Below, piece by piece: positions 1 through 10,690 of a DNA stretch of 64,000 bases. Under the pieces are notes generated by a model that did no database searches, was not told the origin of the DNA, and worked only from the letters and a program-made list of their open reading frames with translations. The translations under genes were made by a program, and so were the position numbers. Origin of the DNA: Homarus americanus (taxonomy: Eukaryota > Arthropoda > Malacostraca > Decapoda > Nephropidae); contig NW_024729772.1 in the NCBI RefSeq assembly GCF_018991925.1, positions 28,501 to 92,500 of the forward strand, read 5' to 3'. The stretch's first letter is position 1. Every line of letters begins with the position of its first letter.

Positions 1-618
1 TTCCCCCAGTCCAATGGCAGGGCAGAGGCTGGGGTCAAGGCTGCCAAAAGGCTCCTCAGGGATGACACTGGGCCCGGGGGTAGCCTGGACTGCGATAGGA
101 CATCCCAGGCCCTCCTGCAGTACCTGAATACGCCTCTGCGGGGAGTGAACAAGTCGCCCGCCCAACTTGCCACCGGCCGCTAGCTCCGTGACGGCGTTCC
201 CGTGGCCAGACAGCACTATAAGATGGACCAGCACTGGTGGCGGGCACTTCGTATGAGGGAGGTGCGCTTGGCCGAAACCCAGGATGGGGTCCTGTCGCGG
301 AGGGAGGTATTCCGCCAGCTGGCTCCCCTAGTCTTGGGCACGCAGGTGCGTGTGCAGGACGCAGCTACCAAGCTCTGGGACAGGACAGGCATAGTGGTGG
401 AAGCCCGCCCTCACAGGCAGTATGCCGTCAGGTTGAGTGGCAGTGGCAGGGAGTCCATCCGCAACAGACACCACCTGCGAAACGGCTCCACACCTGTGCC
501 TACTACTCCAGTGGTGCACCAAGCTGTGCCTCCTGGCCCCCCTCCTTCGCACCCACGGCCCCTCCCCAGTCGAGCGTGGCCAGGCCCAGGAGAGGCCGTA
601 GGCCTCCGGGCTGGTTGA
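1..618 (+). pseudogene. Ty3-type retrotransposon pol, integrase C-terminal part
   Basis: Reading frame 1 runs from the left edge to the stop at 616-618. It starts inside the integrase catalytic core with the peptide FPQSNGRAE, which matches the region around the last catalytic glutamate of retroviral-type integrases (the E of GRAE). A linker and a basic C-terminal domain follow. The frame is broken by one in-frame TAG at 181-183 and otherwise stays open, so this is a recent but dead copy. The 5' part of the element is outside the window. The 3' untranslated region and a polypurine tract follow directly. Family assignment rests on the peptide pattern of Ty3/mdg4-type integrases and is fairly secure; the exact lineage is not determined. 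Confidence 0.75.
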
Positions 619-930
619 CAGACTATGTGGTGTAGTGTATGTGATGTAAAATCAGTTTAGAGGTTTTTTTTTTTTTTTTTCCTGTGTTTGACTGGTTTTT
701 CCTGCATTATTGTTGTTTTTATGAATGCATTGTTTTCTTTTTGTTAGTTCAAATGTGCATTGTCTTTTCCTTTTAACTTGGGGGGGAGATGAAAGATTGT
801 ACCATCGTACGATATGTTTTCCCATGTTGAGATGGGGGCTTGTCTTTGGCAGCGCCCGGTTGCCAGTCACCAGCTGACGCTGTTAGAATAAAGTCTACAA
901 AGAACGTAGTCTATGACTCAAATCTCTCAC
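619..930 (+). mobile_element. 3' UTR, polypurine tract and probable 3' LTR of the same element
   Basis: A purine run (a G tract ending in GAGA) at about 781-789 is directly followed by TG at 790. That is the normal layout of a polypurine tract and the start of a 3' LTR. An AATAAA signal lies near 887-893. The LTR would end with CA near 930, where the dispersed repeat begins; that makes it only about 140 bp, so it may be truncated. No second LTR copy is in the window to confirm its ends. Confidence 0.45.
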
Positions 931-2801
931 AGCGATGGAAAATTAGAGCCTGCAGTATTTCACATATTATATCATGATCCACTGTATCAAAGGTGTTTTT
1001 GTATGTAATATTACCATCCTTGTGATAATGCCTACCAGTGAAATTTGCCTCTACCCATTTTGATATTTTTAGGCATAAACCTCCCCTGTTTATATTTTCC
1101 TGACAGAAACTCACTTACAAAACTACTAAAAAGTTCAATAAATTACTGTAAATGTGCTTACCAGATTAGTACTAACGTTAGTAAGATGGGATGACTCCAG
1201 CAGCTTGCCTTTGGCAATAACAAATTGACAGGCAGCACATCTTTTACGAAAGTCGTATTAGGACACAGCTTTTGCACTGTCATAATATGGGCCGTAAAAC
1301 CAATATTGTAACAAAAAAAAATTGTAAAATTACCAATACCTGTTTCTTTGTACGTTAATCGTATTGACAACAAATATTCAATAAAACTAACAAAATAATT
1401 ATGAGGAGGGTGACGAAAAGCAGCTCATAGCTACCTCTTCAAAGTTAGGTGCAATTAGTTGGTTTTCATGCCGCCACACTCTTTCGTGCGCTGCACTAAA
1501 AGGTTCTTCGCATTTCAAAATACGGCTTTCGACATGAAGATATTCTTCAAGGGAAGATGTTGTTTAATAATATGGCCGTTAGGGTACAAGGGTTCTGTAA
1601 TTCTGGTATCAAGTCATTGGACAAGAATGAAGGTGGATACTGAGGGAAAATGATACCCCTGATGTACTCTAAGAAATGGTTTATTAATATGAAATTAAAT
1701 CAGGTTAAAGATGTCCTTAACATACAACTACAAGGTTCAACTCCTTGACTTTACTCATTTGTCAGTCCAGGTAGATACTCTTGCTTCTTACAACATAACT
1801 GGTGGAACATTATATGGACTACACCACATGACAAACTTACATATGGTACCTTCACTGGAACTGTTGGTAGTACATATGGAGGATGCACTCACAATACATA
1901 ACACGTTATTACTGATACTAACAATTTTTATGGGTTCACTACCCAACATGGGATAATTATATTTCGGTTAATTATCTCCAATCATATATAACAAATACTG
2001 TGGACCATATAACTTTAAGGAGTGTCCCAAGGTATAACACTGGTGTCTCCACAAATGAAGATCGCGGTTATGGTCGGTTGTAGTCTGACACATGGCGAGC
2101 GTCTGGTGTCTAGTTCCCAGGATGCGGACTTGAGCAGTCTAATCCTGCCGAATTAACGACATCGTCCCATACAGCTAACTGTTAGGTAGCCAATGATCCC
2201 CGGCAGCCGGTGGGGTGTTCAACTAACACGCACACTGGATCTGAGATAATTTGGAGAGCGTCAAGGAAGGGAGGATAATCACAAACAATCTTTCGTCTAG
2301 CAACGACAGACGACATTTACGTTATGGTAATTCTTACACTGGGTAAATGACAATTTCACTGTTTCATCATGAACACTGATATTCACAAAATTGACTAAGT
2401 TAGACTGAGTGACCATATCAGCGGGGAACACTCGTTCACATACCTGAGATAATTTGGAGAACGCTTCTCTCCTGCGTGCAAGCTTATATACGGCTAGATG
2501 GCAACTCAACCCATGCCAGAGATGGCTACTTGCGCAATGACAGAAATTACATTCAAATCAACGGCTACACATTCAAAGATGACATTCAGTTGACACGGGT
2601 CTGGCGAATTTCTTATGTTGATTTACAGAAACTAATTAGAGATTGAGCTTGCCAGGAAAAAGTGGAATATACACTTTGACAACTGTTAGTTCCCCAAGTG
2701 GGCGGGACGTATGGACAAGGAGTATATACGTTGAGATCTTGGAGAATAGGAGCTTGACATGTTAGTCTCAGGAGATTAATGACTTTCTTAAATAAACAAC
2801 T
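931..2801 (-). repeat. LTR-like dispersed repeat, left arm of a 48-kb-spaced inverted pair
   Basis: This block is the near-identical reverse complement of 45988-49577 once a solo LTR and extra tandem units there are set aside. Short open stretches in the two copies differ by only about 2 residues in 81 (1711-1956 against 46836-47090). Parts of it are also recognisably related to the LTRs at 44453-45760 and 47432-48811, so it is probably an LTR-family sequence lying in reverse orientation. It holds no recognisable gene. It ends where the Helitron helicase remnant begins. Confidence 0.7.
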
Positions 2802-3447
2802 GATCTCCTTGTAGATGTACCCTCATGTTTGTGGATAGGGTGAGTGTCTGAACACTTCTCCAAAGGTATGATGCCCTGAGGCAAGCACTCAGTTCATCAG
2901 CTGGAGTGCTTCGAGGAATGACAGGTAGGGTCTGACGAAAGTCTCCAGCAATGATCATTGTAATGCCACCCATGAGCTGGTAATTTTCTCTTATGTCTTG
3001 CAAGGTCCTGTCCAATGCTTCAAACGCTAACTTGTGAGACTTAGTGCATTCATCCCGGACTATGAGGCTGCATTTTTCTAAGAGTTTTGCCTTTGCCGAT
3101 CCTTTTTTGATGTTGCACACTGGATTCTCATTGTGAGCGAGGTTGAGAGTCAGTTTAAAAGTTGAGTGTGCAGCACGTCCTCCTTCTAGTAGTGTTGCAG
3201 CAATGCCTGAGGATACCACAGCAAGAGCAATTTTCCCCTGATGACATACTTTGGCCAACAGAAGGTTGATCAGGATTTTTTTTCCTGTCCCGCCAAGTGC
3301 ATCGAGAAAGATAATACCTCCCTGCTCCGCTTGTATCGCTTGCAAGATCTGTTCATAAGCATTTGCTTGATCAGGCACCAGGTGAGGCTCATTTTCTTCA
3401 AGAAAATTCACCAGAACTTCAACTGTGTAGTCTGTCTCTCTGAGCAA
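2788..3447 (-). pseudogene. Helitron PIF1-type helicase fragment
   Basis: The product matches the helicase half of a Helitron RepHel protein. In order it shows a Walker A loop (GGTGKK, where the family has GGTGKT), the segment SGIAATLLEGGRAAHSTFK, a Walker B-like RDECTKSHK, and AGDFRQTLPVIPR, a hallmark of PIF1-like helicases. The last few residues before the stop come from the neighbouring dispersed repeat, so the gene is cut at about 2802. The Lys in place of the Walker A Thr should damage ATP binding. The N-terminal Rep nuclease is missing. Flanking helicase sequence continues at 3745-4075 after an interrupting low-complexity block. Confidence 0.85.
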
Positions 3448-3682
3448 CTCCCTCTTTGCAACTACTGTTCAGTTCCCAAAACTTCGTCTTCCATCAATAG
3501 TTCATTAACGGTGCATGTAAGTTCCACTACAACGGTACAGCAAAGTAATTTTTTTTTAGCATTAAACTGTTATTATCTTATTGTCTAATCATCACTCCAT
3601 ATAACACCATCCATCATCACTACATATAACACCATCCATCATCACTACAGATCGGTAAAGTAGTTCGAAGATTCTCGTGCGG

Positions 3683-3733
<51 letters not shown>

Positions 3734-3744
3734 TATACAAACAT
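3448..3744. repeat. Low-complexity block inside the Helitron remnant
   Basis: This block separates two helicase pieces that repeat each other at their ends: the coding segments at about 3388-3440 and 3747-3800 are near copies. It holds two or three units of the same minisatellite seen at 4300-4470 (about 3590-3650) and a (CA)n tract at about 3683-3730. It looks like a local duplication with simple-repeat expansion. Confidence 0.6.
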
Positions 3745-4075
3745 TTTCTTCAGGAAAATTCACCAGAACTTCAACTGAGTAGTGTCTCTCTCTGAGCAAC
3801 TCCCTGATATCCTTCAACATCGCATCCTTGAGCTCTTCTCGGGAACTCTTTCATTGAAGCCTGCCGTCTGTAGAACTTGGGTACGTCAACATACAGGAGT
3901 ATTTGAACAAACTCCTCTTCCTGTGAAAGCTTGAGGGTCGTATCAGCAGGATTTGCCATTTGATTTTGGAGGGACTCCTCTGTGAAGTATACTCTTTGTC
4001 CATTTTCCAGGTGAACAGTCAGATGAACTGCTGTTGGACATCGTTCGTGTATGGGAAAATTAAAAATTCTCCCTA
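3745..4075 (-). pseudogene. Helitron helicase, upstream segment
   Basis: The minus strand encodes a segment found just upstream of the helicase in Helitron proteins, with the peptides HERCPTAVHLTVHLENGQ, VYFTEESLQNQMANPADTT, LLYVDVPKFY and KEFPRRAQG. A frameshift follows the last peptide, and the continuation LKDIRELLRERHYSVEVLVNF is in another frame. This last part duplicates the start of the piece at 2788-3447. Together the fragments represent perhaps a third of a RepHel protein, all in the same direction. It is a dead copy. Confidence 0.7.
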
Positions 4076-4189
4076 GAGAACTGGATCTTCTTCTGGATCA
4101 GGAAACTCTGCTCATATACAGTTGTCAATCATGTTCGGTCGAAGTTTCTCTTTCAGCTGTGTCAAATGGTGTAGCTCTTATTGGCAACC

Positions 4190-4300
4190 TGGGGTGCAAT
4201 GGTAAGCATGCTCGCCTCGCCAGCAAGCGGATCCGGGTTTGATCCCAGAGAAAGGTGAACAAACAGAGACAGACAGACTTCTTTGTTTTATATATATATA
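4190..4300 (+). repeat. tRNA-derived SINE-like sequence
   Basis: An A-box-like TGGTAAGCATG at 4200-4210 and a B-box-like GGGTTTGATCCC at 4235-4246 are spaced as in a tRNA gene. The middle (CTCGCCTCGCCAGCAAGCGG) cannot fold into a proper anticodon arm. The sequence then runs into a non-tRNA tail ending in CTTCTTTGTTTTATATATATA. The same tail appears again at about 4529-4556. This fits a tRNA-headed SINE better than a functional tRNA. Confidence 0.5.
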
Positions 4301-4475
4301 GATCATCACTACATATAACACCACCCATCATCACTACATATAACACCATCCATCATCACTACATATAACACCACCCATCATCACTACATATAACACCACC
4401 CATCATCATTACATATAACACCATCCATCATCACTACATATAACATTATCCATCATCACTACAGATCTGTAAAGT
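4300..4475. repeat. Minisatellite, about 29-bp units (CATCATCACTACATATAACA type)
   Basis: About six tandem units of the form CATCATCACTACATATAACACCACC with small changes. Two or three more units occur at 3590-3650. The units directly abut one another with no unique spacers. Confidence 0.85.
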
Positions 4476-4556
4476 AGTTTCCGAGATTCTCGTGAGGGCA
4501 CACACACACAAACAAACAAACACACCGACACTTCTTTGTTTTATATATATATATAT

Positions 4557-5029
<473 letters not shown>

Positions 5030-5039
5030 AACTTAATAA

Positions 5040-5667
5040 AAATCAATAAGGAATAGTTTTATTAGAGAAAAATAAGCCATGAACGGAACTGTAAGAGGAT
5101 GCACCTGGGCGTACTGTAAGGAAGCTGCATCATATGTCCCAACGGTATGAAGAAACTGCACTATTGAGACTGAATGTGAGAAGGACCTAGGTGTGTATGT
5201 TGACAATGAGCTGAAGTTCTCGGGCCATTGCGAGAAGAAGGTAAATCAGGCAAATAAATTATTGGGTCTTATAAGAAGGTCGTTCAGATATGTAGACGGT
5301 CCGTCCCTCGTAACGATCTTCAAGAGTGAAGTGCTTCCTCATCTGGAGTACTGTCACTCCGTCTGGTCCTCGAGATATGCTAGGGACTGTCAGTTGGTTG
5401 AAAACGTTCAAAGGAGGGCCACCAGACTGGTGCCTGCACTTCGGCACCTCAGCTACCCTGAGAGATTGGAGCGCCTGAACTTGCCTAGCTTATACTACAG
5501 ACGGGCAAGGGGGGACATAATTGAGGTGTATAAGGGGCACTACTCAATCGAGTGTCCTTACTTGGAGTTGGCAGACGCTCACCCCACAAGGGGTCACAGC
5601 TCAAGATTGAAGAAGCTGCAAGTCCAGAAAACTGTGAGGGCAAACTTTTTCGGAGTGAGAGTTGTGA
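5040..5667 (+). pseudogene. CR1-like LINE, reverse transcriptase C-terminal fragment
   Basis: The frame encodes the part of a CR1-like ORF2 that follows the reverse transcriptase palm: KFSGHCEKKVNQANKLLGLI, SEVLPHLEYC, RRARGDIIEVYKG and HPTRGHSSRLKK. The same family occurs on the minus strand at 22760-24108 and, upstream of this part, at 10691-12889. The fragment is 5'-truncated just after the (GA)n tract. At about 5667 (after GVRVV) it joins directly to another LINE, so a single open frame of 407 codons (5193-6416) covers both. The polymerase active site is absent. Confidence 0.8.
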
Positions 5668-6416
5668 GATTAAAAGAAGCTTGGAATTCTCGCAAGGGGG
5701 AAATAAGTGACTTACACGCGAAGTTGAAGGTTGAAGCTAAAGAGAAGCGAACACTGCAGACCCAAGTTCAACAGCTAACTGAGGAGAATTCCAAGTTCAA
5801 AACGGAACTAATGACAACAGCAGACCGGGTGGATTATGTGGGTAACATAGGGCGGCGAAACAACCTCAGGATTGTCGGTATCCCTGAAGATATCCACGAG
5901 AACTGGGAGTCATCCCAACGCAAAATTTCACGCCTGCTGAATGAACATTTTAAACTTCCTAAAGTAAAGTTTGACCGTGTTCAACGCGTCGGGAAACCCA
6001 ACTCCTCCCGCCCCCGCGACATCATAACAAAATTCTCATCCCCCTTTGACCGTGACAAAGTGTTTTATCAATGCAGTAAACTGAAAGGCACCACTATCTT
6101 CGTCAACGAAGATCTCTGCCCAGGTATGACTAAAGCCCGTCTACACCAAATGAACCAGTTTAAAGAAGTCAGGAAACAAGGGAAACAAGTGACGCTCAGT
6201 CATAAAACCCTTGTTGTGAGGGATCGGGCAAGTGGACACCCGCCCACTCACCCACCCGCTATACCAGCCCCCAAGCCCCTCGAGAACCCTCCCCACTCAG
6301 GGAGAACCAGCCACTGTTGCTATCACCTGAGGAGTTTCCCCCCCCCCCTGCCGGCCAACTCGAGTACTACACGTCTACTCTCTCTGGTGAAACCAGCAAC
6401 CCTCAAAACCGAGTGA
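5668..6416 (+). pseudogene. LINE ORF1 with coiled coil and RRM-like domain
   Basis: After the junction the protein changes to a charged coiled coil (repeated Lys/Glu heptads, about residues 170-205 of the joined frame) and then a segment with RRNNLRIVGIPEDIHENWE, FDRVQRVGK, RDIITKF and TTIFVNEDLCPGM. This is the pattern of the RNA-binding (L1 ORF1p/transposase-22-type) domain used by many LINEs as a nucleic-acid chaperone. The tail is rich in proline. ORF2 of the same element starts about 60 bp downstream. The native ORF1 start is missing; the frame is kept open only by the fusion to the CR1 fragment. Confidence 0.75.
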
Positions 6417-6477
6417 CAGGAGCACCTCCCACTCTATCTGGGAATCACCCTCAACAGTACCGGTCACCCTAATTCTA

Positions 6478-9400
6478 TTGGTTGTAGCACTTGTGAGTAC
6501 GTTACCCCCCACTATTATAATTTTCATAGACCTTCCTTTTTCACACCTCAGTGACCCTGAGTTCTTACTGTTCCTTAATCAGTATCAATGTTCCCACAAT
6601 GATGATGCTAGTGCCATTCCCTTAGATGTGCTAGATCGTATGTGTTACACCCCATTTACCCATGGTGTCGACACAATACTCCCTCATATCGATCCTGATG
6701 TCTTTCTACAAAACTCACTGGGTTACACCAACCCCAACTGTAACTATTACTTTCCTGACTCTCGCGAGTTTAGTTCTAGTCTCCTACTACCTCATTCCTT
6801 CTCCTTGATCAGCCATCTAGAAACCTTTTTAGATCAGTGTTTATCTTCTATTGCCCACAAATTTGATGTTCTTGGGTTCTGTGAGACCAAACTCACTGAC
6901 GATATTGACCATTTGTATAACATTCCTAATTATAATAGACACTGCGTCAACACGTCACGACACAGTGGTGGTGTCGCCCTATATTTTGATATCAAGTATA
7001 ACACTTCTGTAAGAGATGATTTAAAGGTTCAGGAGGAGTACATGGAGAGTGTTTTCATTGAATTACGTAACGACACACGAAATTTCCTAGTAGGAGTAAT
7101 CTATAGAAGACCCCACACTAATGTAAGGAATTTTCTTGATAAATTTTCGGAGATTATCACTATCATAAGTTCAGAGAGGAAACATTGCTACATTACAGGA
7201 GACTTCAACCTTGATCTATTAAAATCAGAAACCGACACCTCAGTATTAGACCTTCTTGCTACCTACCATTCTAAACTAGAGTAACTGCCACCTCTACCTG
7301 TGATAGATCATATCTGGACTAACAACACTTCTAACAGTCTTGTAAGTGGAATTATTTATAACAATATCTCAGATCACTTCCCAGTTTTTGTCATGTATAA
7401 AACAGCCACTGCACCGACAACATGCTCCTTTTTGAAAACAACTTAATGAATGCTAACTGGGATCTTGTCTATGCCTCGGACAACCCTAACGTGAACAGCT
7501 GCAACTTCTCTTGCATCTTCAATGCTTGCTTTGATAAATGCTTCCCGCTCAAGACTAAATCAGCGAAAACTGTATCCATTTCCAAACCCTATATCACAAG
7601 CGAAATTAAGATAATGATAAAAGAAAAACCCAAACTCCAAAGGAAATTTGCAAAAAGTCCCATAACTTTTGCTGATGCTTACCGAAGTATCTGAAATAGA
7701 GCAACTCAAGCAGTTAGAAATGCCAGACGTAGATATAATACAAATGAGCTCCAGTCAGCATCAGACAACAGTAAGAAAACCTGGAATGTCATAAATTCTA
7801 TTCAGAACAGGAACACTCAGCCTTCGGCCCCCCACTCAGCTTTTATGATAAATGATTCATTTGTGACGGAACCCTCCCCCATTGCCAACCACCTCAATGA
7901 ATATTTTATTAATGTTGGCAAAAATCTTGCAGAGAGCATCCCTATCACCATGAGGAATTTAGAGCCTACCTGCAAAACAGACAACAAAATGAGCTGTTCT
8001 TATCCCCTGTCACAGCAGATGAATTACTGGCCATCATAAAAATGTCCAAAGATGCAACAGCAGGCGAAGACAATATACCAATGAGCATCATTAAGAAAGT
8101 AGCCCACTTATCACTACTTGTTCTCCTGCACATTTGTAACTCCTCCTTCACTAGTGGTGTCTTTCCGGGTAAACTGAAAATTGCTAAAGTTCACCCAGCA
8201 TATAAAAAATCTGGAGACAACGGTCTCTTCCAGAATTACCGCCCCATATCAGTCCTCCCAGCCGTAAGTAAGATACTGGAAAAGCTAGCATGTAGTAGAC
8301 TAAATTCCTTCTGCAATGCCAATAACATCTTTACAGACTCCCAGTTTGGATTTAGAGCTGTAAGGTCGACTGAGAGTGCTCTGCTATCCTTTACTAATGA
8401 CATCTTAAATTCCTTTAATGACAGTCAGTTCACAGTTGGTATATTCTTGGAACTCTCTAAAGCTTTCGATATTGTCGACCATACCATCCTCCTTTCAATG
8501 CTTGAACATTACGGCATTAGGGGCCTGTCCCACAATTGGTTTACCTCATATCTGTCCAACAGGATGCAGTATGTCTGCTATAATAATGACCAATCTGACT
8601 CCTCGCCAATCTTGTATGGTGTCCCCCAAGGTTCAATTCTCAGTCCAGTACTGTTTTTGTTGTACATAAACGACATAGTCCACGCCAGCACACTCAAAAA
8701 CTACAACTTATTTGCAGACGATAGTAATCTCAATGCCAGCAACTCAGACCTCCATTCCTTGATGAGAACTATGAACACTGAATTGACTGAAGTCAGGACC
8801 TGGGTAATACGTAATAAACTGACCTTAAACCTTGAGAAAACCCACTACACGATCTCTCACAGAAGGAAAAACTTACCCCCAGACTTGGACCCCCTGTACC
8901 TTGGCAATACAGTCCTCAAACGCGAACAAAATACTAAATTCTTCGGAGTTATTGTTGATGAGAAACTTAACTGGAGAAACCACATACAAGCCATTCACAG
9001 TAAAGTCAATAAACAGTGCGGTATCATGTATCACACTCGACAGTCACTCACTCTCACAGCAATGAAAGAAATCTATCATGATCTTGTTTACCAACACCAG
9101 ATACACTGTCACACACTACGGGGGGCCTCTGGCTCTTCAAAAACACAATCTCTGGTTACTGCACAAAAGAGAGTTGTATGGACACTGACCTACTTAACAA
9201 AAACAGATCACACAAACGAAAAATTTGCTACATTGAAAATGTTAAAATTCGAAGATATTAACACCTACTGCTGTGCCCTCTTTGTTTACATATTTCAATC
9301 TCTTGCTTGACAATAATTATTTCCAGTTCTGGAATAATCAGAGATACAACTTAAGGCACCCAGAGCTACTAAGACCACCCCCCCACCCCATGCGCTCCTC

Positions 9401-9530
9401 TCGGTCCCAGACCTCCATAAAATATCAAGGTGTGAAGGTGTGGAACAACTTACCCCCACCCATCCGAGCAAAAACTATGCTCCCCTCCTTTAAATCATCT
9501 CTTAAAAAATATCTATTGTCTAAGTATTAA
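6478..9530 (+). pseudogene. LINE ORF2: endonuclease and reverse transcriptase (CR1/L2-like)
   Basis: Apurinic-type endonuclease motifs come first (KFDVLGFCETKL, RHSGGVALYF, VGVIYRRPH, CYITGDFNLDLL, then IDHIWTNN and ISDHFPVF). The reverse transcriptase follows with YRPISVLPAVSKILEKL, SQFGFRAVRSTESALL, GVPQGSILSPVLFLLYINDI and the catalytic FADDSN. The C-terminal part ends FKSSLKKYLLSKY. Lesions are a TAA at 7282-7284 inside the endonuclease, frame changes near 7425, 7980-8040 and 9290, and a TGA at 7692-7694. The catalytic Asp pair in FADD is intact, but the gene cannot make a full protein. It lies in the same direction as ORF1, about 60 bp after it. Confidence 0.9.
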
Positions 9531-10045
9531 TATATCTTGTAACACCTTCTATATTTACAGTTCCTGCTTTTATTGTACCATCAAAACCGTTTTATCAGAA
9601 ATTATCATCGAAATAGATAAGTAATTACCATTGCAATAAAAATAATTGTCAACCAGACATATTCCTGACAGCTATGTCCTCTTGTACAACCCATGTTGTA
9701 CTGCTCCCCCATTATACTTGTGTTTTTCAATTTCACTGTATTTATGTATATATAAGTAAATAAAAAAAATAACTAAAAAAAATAATAAATAAATAAAATA
9801 AATATATATTAAGTGATAACCTTGGTAACATTATGAGATGTACTTAATACCACCATGCTATTTTATTTTTCCAGATGATACTAAATGTTACATAATACTT
9901 CCTTGAGATAAATGTATAGTATATATCAGGTGCCTAAATGAGAGCTCAGGTTCTCAACTGGCTCAGCCATGTTAATATTGTTATTATTATCCACTCTGTA
10001 TCTGTGTTTTTCTGGCTAAATAAACTGTTTCAGTTTAATTCAACT
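9531..10045 (+). other. 3' UTR of the LINE, A/T-rich
   Basis: There are no coding signals. Several AATAAA-like strings occur (about 9755-9810 and 10016-10024). The region is consistent with the LINE 3' untranslated end. The exact 3' end and its target-site duplication could not be fixed. Confidence 0.5.
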
Positions 10046-10120
10046 CATGGAACAATCTACCAGAAAATGGTGTGACTGCACCGAGTGTGAGCTTGTTCAA
10101 GACGTAGAAATTCACTCCAC
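10046..10120 (+). pseudogene. Short CR1-like C-terminal tail fragment
   Basis: The plus strand reads SWNNLPENGVTAPSVSLFK, the usual last segment of a CR1-like ORF2. It is a 25-codon remnant with nothing recognisable after it. The stretch 10121-10690 shows no gene or clear repeat. Confidence 0.55.
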
Positions 10121-10690
10121 CACCCGACATTCCATGATTCCATGATTTATACTTGATAAATGATGATTTAAGGAGTTCCATTAATTTCCAACATCCATCT
10201 AAGTCAATAGTTATACTTTGTCATAAGTAATCAGTCATTACCTTTAGTAGTAATAAGATAGGATCACAGATACTGGCAGATAATTGCACTTACATTTATT
10301 TGTCAAGCTTCCATACAACGATTTACAATTTGCATGGATATATGAATCACTCGCATTCACGCTGTAATAAAATTAATCTTCTAAAAGAGGGAATTTTCAA
10401 CTTGGGGGCACATGTGATTACTCTACTATGGGTATGGTCCCGTTCCCTTCAGGAAGGAGAGGGTGGGGACGACGTCTTAACTGACTCATGGCTCGGGATA
10501 CTACTCAAAATGTGGTTTTAAGGCATGAGGCGATGAGCAGTACAATACTGTCTCAATGCCCTTCCCCTATAGACTTGCTAACATAACACGAATGTAAAAA
10601 ATATGTCGTAGTCATGGCTTGCCAGGTGCCTTATCTCAAGTAAAACAAACTTTGGAGTAGGTTGCATGGGTAAGCCTGATGCAACCCATG

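Noticed and set aside
4190..4262. Functional tRNA gene
   Set aside because: Box-like motifs exist, but no acceptor stem or anticodon arm can be paired.
4300..4475. CRISPR-like array
   Set aside because: Units are contiguous with no unique spacers, and the context is eukaryotic; it is a minisatellite.
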